The translations under genes were made by a program, and so were the position numbers. Under the pieces are notes generated by a model, which did not search any database, was not told the origin of the DNA, and saw only the letters and a program-made list of their open reading frames with translations. DNA of 64,000 nt from Effrenium voratum (Eukaryota > Sar > Dinophyceae > Suessiales > Symbiodiniaceae): assembly GCA_963377175.1 (NCBI GenBank), contig CAUJNA010003001.1, forward strand, positions 623,501-687,500, read 5' to 3'. Positions 48,301-60,300 of this stretch are shown in pieces. Within the stretch, counting starts at the first letter, position 1. Every line of letters starts with the position of its first letter.

Positions 48301-51300
48301 TGCGACGCCTGTACGGCGGCGGTCTCGGAACGGTCTCGGAACGGTCTCGGAACGGGTTCGGAGACGGGCCCATTGGCACGGCCGCGCGAAGGTTTCGCAA
48401 GGTTTGAAATGCGTGGCAGGCGCAGCACTTTCGCAAGGTCAAGTATAGATTTCGTGGCAGGCGCAGCACTTTCGCAAGGTCAAGTATCGATTTCGTGGCA
48501 GGCGCAGCACTTTCGCAAGGTGCTGCGTCCACTCTCTGCGAGCTGGGGGATGGCAAGATGCAGAAAACGTTGGCGCTGTGCGTGAACTGGGCTTCCGGAC
48601 TGTGCGCAAACCACCTCGGCTGCGACGCCTGTACGGAGGCGGTCTCTGAACGGTCTCGGAACGGGTTCGGAACGGGTTCGGAACGGGTTCGGAGACGGGC
48701 CCATTGGCACGGCCGCGCGAAGGTTTCGCAAGGTTTGAATTGCGTGGCAGGCGCACTTTCGCAAGGTCAAGTATAGATTTCGTGGCAGGCGCAGCACTTT
48801 CGCAAGGTCAAGTATCGATTTCGTGGCAGGCGCAGCACTTTCGCAAGGTCAAGTATCGATTTCGTGGCAGGCGCAGCACTTTCGCAAGGTCAAGTGCCAA
48901 ATTCGTGGCAGGCACAGCACTTTCGCAAGGTCAAGTACAAAATTCGTGGCAGGCGCATCACTTTCGCAAGGTCAAGTACAGAATTTGTGGCAGGTGCGTT
49001 AATTTCTGCAAAGGTCATGCAAACTGCACGCACACTCTCAAGTCGCTACAGATTTTGTGGTACATGCGCACCTTAGCAAGGTCGCTAATACATTTGCGCA
49101 GGCGCAAGTATCTTTTGCAAGGTCACCTTCGCAGCCGTTTCGAAAATCGTAACTTTACACGGTGCACTTAAGTCAAATTCTCGAGCTGGGCTTGAAAATC
49201 GCAACTTTTAAGTACTTGTTGGTGCGCAAAGTCCACTCGCAGTCGGCTGAAAATCAGAATTTTGCTACGAAAGTAGTGCGCAAAGTCCACTTTCGCAGCC
49301 GGGGCTCGAAAATCGCAACTTTTAAGTACGAAAGTAGTACGAAAAGTCCACTTTCGCAGCTGGGGCTCGAAAATCGCGACTTTTTAGTACGAAAGTAGTA
49401 CGCGAAGTCCACTTTCGTAGCTGGGGCTTGAAAATCGCAACTTTTAACTACGAAAGTAGTACGTGAAGTCCAGTTTCGCAGCTGGGGCTCGAAAATCGCA
49501 ACTTTTAAGTACGAAAGTAGTACGCGAAGTCAACTTTCGGGGATTGAACATCGCAACTTTTAAGTGCAGAGAAAGATGGGTAGATAGATAGATCAATAAA
49601 CAGATACAGAGAATAAAGAGAACAGATTGTGGTACAGGCGCAAGCACTCGCAAGGTCGCGCATAAGATTCTGTGGCGCGCTTAAGCACCCTTGCAAAAGG
49701 TCATATCGATTCGGTAAGGCGGCACTTTGCAACGTTGCCAAATTCGCGGGCAAGGCGTGCCACCAAAAGGTCAAGTACAAAATTGCAGGCGATCACTGCA
49801 AAGGTCAAGTACAAAATTTAGGGAGGTGGCATACTTCGCGTCAGTGCAAAATCTGTGGCACGCGCGCACTTTGCAAGGTCGCACAGATCTTGTGGCAAGG
49901 CGCAAGTAATTTTGGGAAGGCTTGCCCTCCATCTGGTGGCATGCACATCTGTCTCTGGCTCAACTCCTTCGAGCCGGGGCCTGAAAAATCGCAACCTTTG
50001 CTACTTCAGCAGTACCGCGAAAATAATTTTCGCAGCCGGGGCTCGAGAATCGCAACTTTTAAGTACGAAAGTAGCACGCGAAGTCAACTTTCGCAGCTGG
50101 GGCTTGAAAATCGCAACTTTTAAGTACGAAAGTAGTGCACAAAGTCCACTTTCGCAGCCGGGGTTTGAAAATCGCAACTTTTAAGTACGAAAGTAGTACG
50201 CAAAGTCCACTTTCGCAGCTGGGGCTCGAAAATCGCGACTTTTTAGTACGAAAGTAGTACGCGAAGTCCACTTTCGTGGCTGGGGCTCGAAATCGCAACT
50301 TTTAACTACGAAAGTAGTACGTGAAGTCCAGTTTCGCAGCTGGGGCTCGAAAATCGCAACTTTTAAGTACGAAAGTAGTACGCGAAGTCAACTTTCGGGG
50401 ATTGAACATCGCAACTTTTAAGTGCAGAGAAAGATGGGTAGATAGATAGATCAATAAACTGATATAGAGATAGCTAGAGAGATAGATAGAAAGAGAGAGA
50501 AAGAGACAGAGAAACAGAAAGAGAAAGAGAAAGAGAAAGAGAAAGAGAGAAAGAGAGAAAGAGAGAAAAAGACAGAGAGAGAGAGAAGCAAGGGGCCAAG
50601 GACAGTTCTCCAAACTATAGTTGTTCACTGCTTTGAAACTTCCGCCCCCCGGCTCTGCCGGACCTTACTTGTATTAGGAGGTCCCCTCGAAAAGGCACCC
50701 CCACGTGGCTCAAACTGAGTGCCCTAGCAGCGTCCCATTTTCCATCTATGAAGCTGGGTGGATCTAGTACCTGGTTTTATGGATAGCAATGTGGGTGTAT
50801 CGTTTTAGAGGGTGCCCACTTTTGGGTTTGGGGTTTTGGGTTGGTTTTAACAGAGGAACCACCAGGACAAGGGTCCAACTCCCTATTCCGGCACATTCCC
50901 ATGTGGCTAAACCACCTGATCTTGGCCTGAACGGGCCCAAAAGGAGTCCAACTCTTGAATTCTGAGCTGGGAAGGATCGGGCAAAGTCTGCTTTAATTAA
51001 AGGGAAGCCAACACATCTTGATTCAACAACAAATGTGTTTCTAGAACAATAGGCTCGCTTCCCCTTAGACGGTCAACTTGTTGGGAAGATAGTAGTGTTA
51101 AACATAAACGACATCCGGACCTTTTCTCACCAATCTCAGTGAAGTCTTCGGTGTGAAAGCCATGTTTTGTTTTCTTCTTCTTGCGCCTTTCTGTTTTTCC
51201 TTTTTTCTTTCTTTATATATATATATACATACATACATATATATATATATATTGTCTTTCTCGGGGTTGAATCGTACCCCGGAGGTGGCCACTGAGGGCA

Positions 51301-54300
51301 TTGAGGGCGTTGAGCACATCTCCACGGAGGTCGCCGCAGAAGGTCTCGAGTCCATCTCGGAAACCGCCGGCGCCGTCAGTTCCATGGTGGAAGGCGCTGT
51401 GGACGCGCAGAAGGCGGGGGACGATGTGTTTTTTTGTTTCTTCTTTTTTTCTTTTTTTCTCCTGAAACGGCCATTTGCTTATCACTTTTTTGTTTTCCCT
51501 GGGTGGTTACGCTTTTTGGTTCTTTTTCTGAAACGTCCGTTTGCTTAATAATATTTGTTTTGTTTTCCCTGGTTGGTTTTAAAGGGAATCATTTTTTCAC
51601 TTCTGGACATATTTGTATGTTTTTCAGGGGGCTTAAGCAAATGCAAGGAAAACGCCAAATTCTGCTCCAACGGCCAGGAAAACATAGAGTGCAGCTGTGG
51701 TCCGAACTTGCTTGAACAAGTGGGGGGGGGCGAGGTTGTCAGGGATGTCAGAATGTCAGAACATGTTTAGGATGTATCAACTGTGGTCTGAAGCTCTTTG
51801 AACAGGGGGGGGTTGTCAGAATCTTCTTATATGCCCTTTTGGCATCTTTGAAAGGGAGCAACTGAGCACCGCTAGGGTCCAACTTGGGCTGATGGAGCGA
51901 GTGTCAAATACCGAGCTTTTCGGAGCCATTGCAGCTGAAGGTGACTAGGCGCCAAGGACTATAAAGGGCCTTCCCATATGGGCGTGGCTCAACAATTCAA
52001 CAGCTGGGGCTACTCAGGTTTTAGGCTATGTTCCCGCAGGATTTCAGTTTTTGCCACAACCATTTTGCACACTTGCGAGCACTCCCCAAAGAACACAGCC
52101 CCAGTGACTAGTGACAATTGCCTAGTGGTGCACAAGGGCAAAACAACTCGGGGATGCTAAAAAGAAAGGATCCCCCTTTTTGATGGCAACGGTCTCCTTT
52201 TGGTTCCCTTCAAAACCAACAAGGGTCCGAAATCCATCGTGAGAAGCCGCCTTTGTAGCATCCCAAGACCTCATTTGAGGTCTTTGGGGGTCTTGCAAGG
52301 GCCTTATTGTGCGGGTGGACGGACTCCTGCAAGTACTTGGGATGGATGAAACGTAAGTCTTTGGGATACATCTCCTACCAACTGCAGGATTTCCGCCATT
52401 CTTTTCGACCCTCGTTCTTTTCAAAAAACCCGCTGTTTTCCCTTTGGTTTTTGGTCGGTGGTTTTCTAGAAAGACTCGGATCCCCGGAAAGAACGGGGAA
52501 GCAACCCTTAGAACAGTTTTTCCGTGTCTGGGGCCCCCCGAGTGTCGGAACCTAGGCGGTCTTAGAGAAGTCCTTGGAGAAGTTCGAGCAGCGTGCGGGC
52601 GAGATCGCGCCAGACGCCATGGAGCCGTGCTTCCCCTGGTGCGGTGGCCCTGTGAACACCCTGAAGACCTTTGAGTTCGTGATCCCGGAGGACGGATGGA
52701 TGCCATGGATGCCAATCCGTCTCCTCCCAAACTACTTGGGAGATGTTTTGTGTTTTGTTTTTTCTCCTTTTTTTTGTGGGGGCGGAACAAAAGGAAGCTC
52801 CCAAATTTGCGTGGCTATTGTTTTTTGCTTTTGATGGTACCCTTTTGGGGGTGGTTGAAAGGGAAACGGAAGGAAGATTGGCAATTTTAAGGGTCCCCTA
52901 TTTTAGGACACACTCACTTTTGGGGTATGAATGTAAACCGAAGCTGAAGAGGACGGGAATGCCACACCGGGGTTCCGGCTGTAATTCGCCCGAGTGCTTT
53001 GCAACATCACCTGCTGGGGGCTGGTTTTCGGTGAGTTTTCTTGTTTGGGCTATGCTTTCAGGTTGGAAAATGTGGGGAACCTTGTGGAATGCCCACAGAC
53101 TTGAGTAAGCCTTGGGAACGGGAACAGGGGTGCCAAACTCCCCACAGGGTGTGTGCTGTGTTTTCAAGCGCGGTTGTGTCGTGGGCAAATGGACCAAACT
53201 TTCGCACATTATTTTCCCAGAAGCCCCCCCTGCCTTTTTGAGATGGAGCAACAGATCCCGGAGGACAGCAGAGATGAGTTCCAGGTTATGTACACCATGT
53301 ACACCAAGGCGAAAGAGGAGCTGGACAAGCTCTGAGTGTGGACTCTAAGTATGAGCGGTACGTGGTCCCTCAAAGTGATAACTTTGTTTTAGTTTCTCAA
53401 AATTATTCTTGGGGGTGATCGAAATTACTCTGGGGGGTTCTCCAAATTAACTTTGAGGGTGGTTTCCCCTTTTACCGTTTGGAGCGTAACTTTGAGGATG
53501 TGACTTTAAGGGAGCCTGACGCAGAAGACTCAGGCGGCCAGTTCTTTCAACCACCCATTTTTGGGGCACAGCATGATCGCAACCTCGCGATCACGGCCCA
53601 ATTAAGCAGGCTTCTCTCAATCATTGGAGAAAGCCAAGGCTGCACAGTCTTGTTACCAAGATGTCATGCGAGGGAGGAAGTTCAGATCTTGCTCCCTCGT
53701 GCGTGGATGACAGGAGAGTGTAGCAGGAAGTAAAGTGCCTCAGAGACAAAAGCAAGATCCTTGCTGCGCTTCTAACCAGTATTGGGGGAGTTTCCCAATT
53801 CTGTGATACTAATGGAAGGCCCCTCAAAGGACAAAGGAAAATTTCTCTCTTTGCAGGGGAGGTTCCCTGGTGTTAGAAGTGGGAACCAACCCCTTGTTCT
53901 GACTGGCTCTGCCACATCCCACTGACAAATCTTCGAGATGGATGGCTTTTCGAGAAGACGTCCTAAGGTCACTTGACCTTTTGAGCCAAGCTAAAAAGGA
54001 TCCCCTTGAAAAACTCAAGCACGCCCAATTGAGAAAGACTCCCCAGGGAAAAAGGTGACTGGACTCATTGGGGGACCTTACCCCGTGCCTGTCCCCAGGG
54101 CAACACGTACAGAGGCATGGCTGAGGCAACTTGGGACCTCTCTCTGTAAGCCGAGGGGCTTAGAACTCAAGCAGTGGCCTCCCCATGGCGGGACTCGGTT
54201 TCCAACACCTAGAGAGCTTTGCTTATTTTCTTGCAAGAAGGTTTCACACCAACCATTTTTCCTTGGATCCTGTTAGGGGAAATGGTTTTGGCCCTCGAAA

Positions 54301-57300
54301 GTATGGGGATTCCTTAGAGAGGCAGTAGTGCCCTTTTACCTTCTTTTTGGGGGAGGGTTCCCCTACTAAAATAGACTACAGAAAAAAGGGTACCCTTATT
54401 CTAACCCCTCTACTGGAAGACCTAGCAGAGGTTTTTCGAGGGATTCCATGCTTGAACATGCCTGGGAACAAGGGTTTGAGGCCCGCAGTGTGCCTTTTTC
54501 GGGGTACCCCTTTCTGGGTACAGTTTTAAACGGAACCAACAGGACAACCCTACCCATTAGAAGACCCACCAACATGTATGGCCTACCAAGTGTAAATGCC
54601 TCGAGGTGCCCAGCTGGGCCCCAAAGGGTCAAAAGGACCACATTGCCAGAGGGTGGTAGGGCTCCCTTTGAAACACACCGCTTCACAATGGGCTAACCGC
54701 TTCGGGGTTTACATTGAGCTCACACAGTTTTCTAGGGATTCCTTCTTTTCGGGCAGTGAATCGTGGTCAATTTGAGGTTTGGTCAAAATATCGGTTCATG
54801 TCTCGCAGTATAGCCGGACATGAGGGGCTCTGCATTTTCCTACAGAAACCCGGCTCTCACTTGTTTCCCCATAACCACTATAGGGTGACAGAAGTTGGGT
54901 GTGTCCTGATGTCACTTATAGGCTGCTTGGCAGATAGAGTACATTCGGCAACAAATGGTTTCTCCAATCCACACCTAAATGGCAAAATCCAACCCTGAAA
55001 GATCAAAAACCACAAAGGCCAATGTGTACAATTGGTATCCTCATGTTTCTCTTCCTTCTGGGGGTTGACTCCAACCATTCTTTTCAACCATCGTTCTTTT
55101 CAAAAACCGGCCGTTTCCTCGGTTTCTGCAGGTTTTCCAGAGAGAAGGATCCCCGGAAAGAATGGAAAGTGGAAGATATAGCGCCCTAGCTCCCTGGTTT
55201 CGGGCGGCGCATAAAAATCCATCCAAGCACGGGCGCCCCGTTTTGGCCCCAACGAACTCCGGTCCCAGAAAAAGCGGATGGCTCCTCTCGCGCGCGATTC
55301 GTCGATTCGTCGATGGCAGGTCCAGGCGCGGGAGGTCTTCTCCGCGCGGGAGAGGAGCGCCGGCAGTGGCGGCGCCTCGGTGCTGCGGCAGACCCAGGAG
55401 ATCGATCGAGCGCGATCGAGCGCGATCCGGCCGTGCGAAGCTCTAGGGATCCGTGCCTTCCAGGTCCATTCTGAACCCAGGGATCCGAGTCTTTCTAGGA
55501 AGCCTCCGGAAACCCAGGGAAAACGGATCCGGTTTTGGGAAAGAACGATGGTTGAAAGGAATGGGGAATCAACCCCTAGAGAAGCGGTCCGAATCCCAAA
55601 CGGGTGGTTTGAGTTGAGGGTCAGGTCGTTTGGCGAGGAAATGAAGGGGAGGAAGCTGCCGAAGTTCCAAAGCCAGCTTCCCTCGAATTGGTGGCTTTGT
55701 GTTTGTCTTTCACACGAACCAGGGGTTCAGATCCCCAAAACACCAATACAGATATGAACTCGGAGGTTCCGTGAACATGGGGGGGACAAGCTCATGGTTG
55801 TTTTTGAACCACACAAATTCCAGGGGACTCGTCTTGACTGCTCACATGGTCGACCCCGCGTCCGCCAAGATGGGAGCCATCCCATCTCTTTGCCCCCATC
55901 TTGAATCATGTTTGGAAAGATTTTTTCCCGGAAACAGTGTGGAAAGCACCCACATATGGCTGTGTCCCAAATGAGCATCCCCGTTCGCCTTGTTTGCCAC
56001 GACACCAATAAACCCGCCTCATCCAAATCCTGGAATCAACTCGGAAAAAAAAAGTGGCCATTGTCTGGGCAAACAATAGTACCCGAATGAAATTGAATGC
56101 TTGGGCCTGGGAATCCAAGCAGTGGTGGTTCCAACTCTTCACATCGACTCGCCGCTCACGTTTTCTTCCGCGGCTGAACCGCCGCTTGCCGCGCCAGGCC
56201 TTGCTGCAGAAGCGGGTGCGCTATGGGCTGCGGGACAAGAAGGGCTTGCTGTGCCAGTCAGGGGCCAAGGGGGGAGAAACGCAAGCGGGCGCCGTCTTGG
56301 CGGCTCAGTGAACTCCGGTTGGATCGATGTTGGAGGATTACCAGCTCTTGCGGTCTGAAAAGGAAAACCAAAAACACCAAGGCTGCTGATGCCTCCGGCC
56401 ACCTTGCTCCTCTTCTTGCTCGTCCTGCCCGGCGCCTGACACCTCGTCTGTGTTGCAGCGAATCGGCCTGAAGCTGATGTCCAAAAGGGCCATTTGGGTG
56501 GGGGGTTCTACTGGTTTAGTTGGGATCGTATGTTTATGTATGTTTAATGAAAGCGCATGTAAACAAACCACCGTTTTGGGTGGTTGGGTTCCAATTGGAA
56601 AATACGGGGGACAGCAGAGCCTTTGGTATCCTTTATAGCCATGTTGGTAGAACCGAGAGTTGTTTTTTGAGGCGCTCAGCTGTAATCCATAGTTGGGCAT
56701 CTAGAATGTGGCAGAGTCCCTTGCATATTCCAATGGCAGGCTTGTCCATTGTGGCTGTAAAGGGAAACCAACGGGAAGACCAACATTTGCGGGTACCCCA
56801 AAAAAGCACCCCCCAAATCGCAAGCAGTGCTTTCAGTGACCACTGTAGCAGGAAACCGGGGTTTCTTACCCCCTAGGTTTTGCCATGCATTGTTTCCCCT
56901 GGTCACCTGCTAGCAGCTTGCCATTTGGATCATGATTCCCAAAGAACTTCGTAAGTGCGACAAGCGGCACCCTTGAAAAGCCAACCGGTGGGGTAGAAAT
57001 TTGGGCCCTCGTGGGGCGCGAAAGGAAACTTGGCGCTTCCCAGTACGGTTCCTTAGACGTTTAGAGTTTCAGTGTTTAGAAAAGTTGCGACAAGTCCAAG
57101 TAAAGATGTAAGCTGCGGTCAACGAACCGGTAAGGAAACCAGCCCTTCTTTACCCTTGCAGTTTGATCACCTTTGAGCAGCCCTGTACCGACCGCTGGCG
57201 CTGCACAACTCCACTATCTCCACTCCGCTCCACTCCACTCCACTTTTCTCACTCGCCACACGACTTGTGCTTTGTGGTAACCACACATTGGCTGTGTGTC

Positions 57301-60300
57301 GGAGAGAGCCCAAGAATAGGTGATTTCCCCTTTGGTTTCTTGTTAAATGGGTACCTTGCAAGAGCAGCTGATTCTGACCGTGGCTCACGCAGATCTCATT
57401 GAGGTCGCACAACCTCTTCAGCAGTCAGCCCGTCCTCGAGCTGGCGGTCTTGGATTACAACACCCATTGCTCCCAGGAAGCTCCTGGAGGTGCGGTTCTG
57501 GGTCATAAGGAACCCTCAAAAGCACAGCCCCAAATGTGGCCCCACAAAAGGCAGGTATCACCGACAAAAGCTCGCTGTAGGCGGTGAAGCCTGCTCCAAA
57601 ATTCCCATTGCAAACACAACTTCCGAGTCCTGGGCTCCCTGGGTAGGATTCTTCCTCACTTGCCCAGCTGTGGTTGGTAAAATCTGGACACAAGCGGACC
57701 GCCCTTCCAACCCCGGGCTGGGACGGAAGCCTTGCGCCACTTGATACAACCCAGAAGCCCACCCGGCCCGCCCAGGAGGAACCTCCAAAAAAAACCGTGT
57801 GCCAGGAAAAGGCGACGGCGGCGAGGGTGCGCAGAACCTGGCACCTTGGAATTCGATGGGAGGGGTTTGGGACGGCAGTCGTTTTCAAGGCCCCTCCACT
57901 TGGGTAGGTGCCAAACATAGGGAACCCCATGGCGTCTTTCCTGTTGAAACCAACCTTGAAACGGGTGTCCTCAAAAAAAACACGTACTCGACTATGATTC
58001 TTGGGAACTGGGCAAGCAAGGTTTATTCATCCGGACTCGACATTGAGAAGTTCATCCGTGCGAAGGCCAACACCCCGTTTTGTCCTGCCAGGACGCTTAA
58101 GCGCTTGACGTGCCGATCTCATTTTGTTGGAGCCATTCGCTCGAGGCTGCTCAGGTAGGCCACGCACGAAGTCATTGTCCTTGCTCGCAAAAGATCATGG
58201 TTGTAGGTTTTTTTTTGCAGTTTCTGGCCTTTTGTGATGCCAATGGAATCTTCTGCAAATGGCTAAGGTACATATAGGGATGGGAATCTCACTTTGGTAC
58301 TACAGAAAGAGAGATTATCCACAGCCGTATTCTTAGGCGCGTTTCAAAAAAAGTAAGCAATGGTGAGCATGTTGCCTGCAGTGGGGGTGACTACTCCAGT
58401 GACATTAGATACACTCACCGAATTCCTAAAGGGAATGGGGGGTTTTCACTAGATGAAATGTTCATGTAAGTTTCCCAAACTTCCAGTATTGCTTCCGTTT
58501 CCCCCAGGCGACGCTCCGGCTGAGGGGGAGGTGCTTACTCGTTCTTGGGGGCGTCCATCAAAAACCAACGACCAAGCGAAAGAGAACCCCTTTCTTCGTG
58601 GAAATCCACTGGAGGTCTTCGGAGTCGGGCGGCTTTCGGGACATGTCTCAGTTTTCGCAAACTGTGTCAGAAATGGAGGTATTGTGCAAAGCTCACTTCC
58701 CGACTTCATGAACTTTAAACTTTTTGGGAAGACCATTTGAGTGGTAAATATAAAGTTTAGACTCTTTTTTTGGCCATCCACTCAGCCAGTGAGAAAGTGA
58801 ACTTGTTTGACAACTCTTGTGGAATCAGCTCGTCAACCAAACTCTTGTTGAGTCTGTGGGTGTCACGCCGTTGCGTAGCGGAAGCAAACATGGATTTCGC
58901 CATTCTGCAATATGGCTGTGGCTCAAAAAACCGGTACCCAAATAGAACCCTGGTAAATGGAAACATGGACCAAAACCTGCGTAACCCCAGCTGTTTAATT
59001 TTGAGCCACAGCCATATCACAATTTCTCCTACAAGGCGCATGCCGAGTGTCACTTGCAACTCTGTTACTGTAATTGGCGGATTTCCCTGCACAAACTGGA
59101 AACAGGGTCCCCTGAAAGAACTGTCGTGGGTTTTCCTGGTAGCAACAAGTTCTTTAAGCTTCCTCCAGATTCCACAGGAACACCTTTTCCTTTGTTTCAC
59201 AGGCGAGAGCCCGACAAGCAACCCCAAAAGGCCCAATTTTCAAATGGGGCATCCGCTGATTTGGTTTTGGAGTGGGTTAAACCCGTCCAAAACCAACCAA
59301 ACCAAGCTACCCGTTTTCCCATGAAAATCCGCGGATTCGCCGGAGTGCTTGAAACCTTGTTAAAATCTACCCAAACAAAGGCCTCTGACCCTGGGGTGAG
59401 CAGCGCCGTTTTGGTAGGGGGTTCTTAATTGGGCTTCATTGGGTTCAGTCCTAAACTGAGTCTAATATTGGGTATGGGTCAAGAAATTCAACCAGGAATT
59501 GGACCGCAGGATTTTTTTTTCGTCCCGAACTTTCCACTTACCAGGGTAACTAACCCATTTTGGGGTTACCCCATTTTTCACCCACATCTATAGGTTGATA
59601 GACTTGCTGGTGCACCATTCTGAATCAACAGGAGTTGTGACAATGACTCTAGGGATCTCAAAACAAGCCACAAGGGACGGTTCAGCTCGGGGTTCCCTCA
59701 TTTCCTGCCTCGAGCAAGTAGCACCAGATGCGCACCCCCCTTTCTGGTTGGTGAAGATCCAGTTGGATGGTTCAGCTCGTCATTCCCCTCCCCGAAACCT
59801 GGACCCACGGCTCGTTGCGCGGTCGAACCGGGCGAGGTGGAGTTCACCTTCCTGCCCTCGGTGGAACCTGCAGCCGCCGAGGCCCTTCTGAAGCCCGGAG
59901 AGGCGAGGGGGGGACAGGATTTAAGGTTTTCAGGTTTGGGTTTTTATTCAGAAAAAAAACATTGTTGCTTTGAAACAACAAAACATTGGTGATATAAGTT
60001 ATATATATATATAACACACAGCATGTTTATATAACATATATATATATATAAACCCCGTTTTCAGATTATATTTGGGGTGTTTCTCAAAATAGGGGACCCC
60101 GTTTTGGATGGTTTGAAAGGGAACCACAAGGACACTTCCCCAATTTTGAGAAACACGGAGTTGGTGATTTGGATTGCTGGGGTCGAGAACCGAGACCAGC
60201 TGCTTATTGAAGCCAGGGAAGCCAAGGCAAGAGGTCCTGAGGTGAGCCTGTTGTTCGCGGCGGCGGGGGGGGGGGGAACGGCCAGTCCCTTTTGAAACTT

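Noticed and set aside
47561..49015. Arg-rich ORFs on both strands of satellite array 1
   Set aside because: They come from a repeat without stops, are open on both strands and change frame between repeat units.
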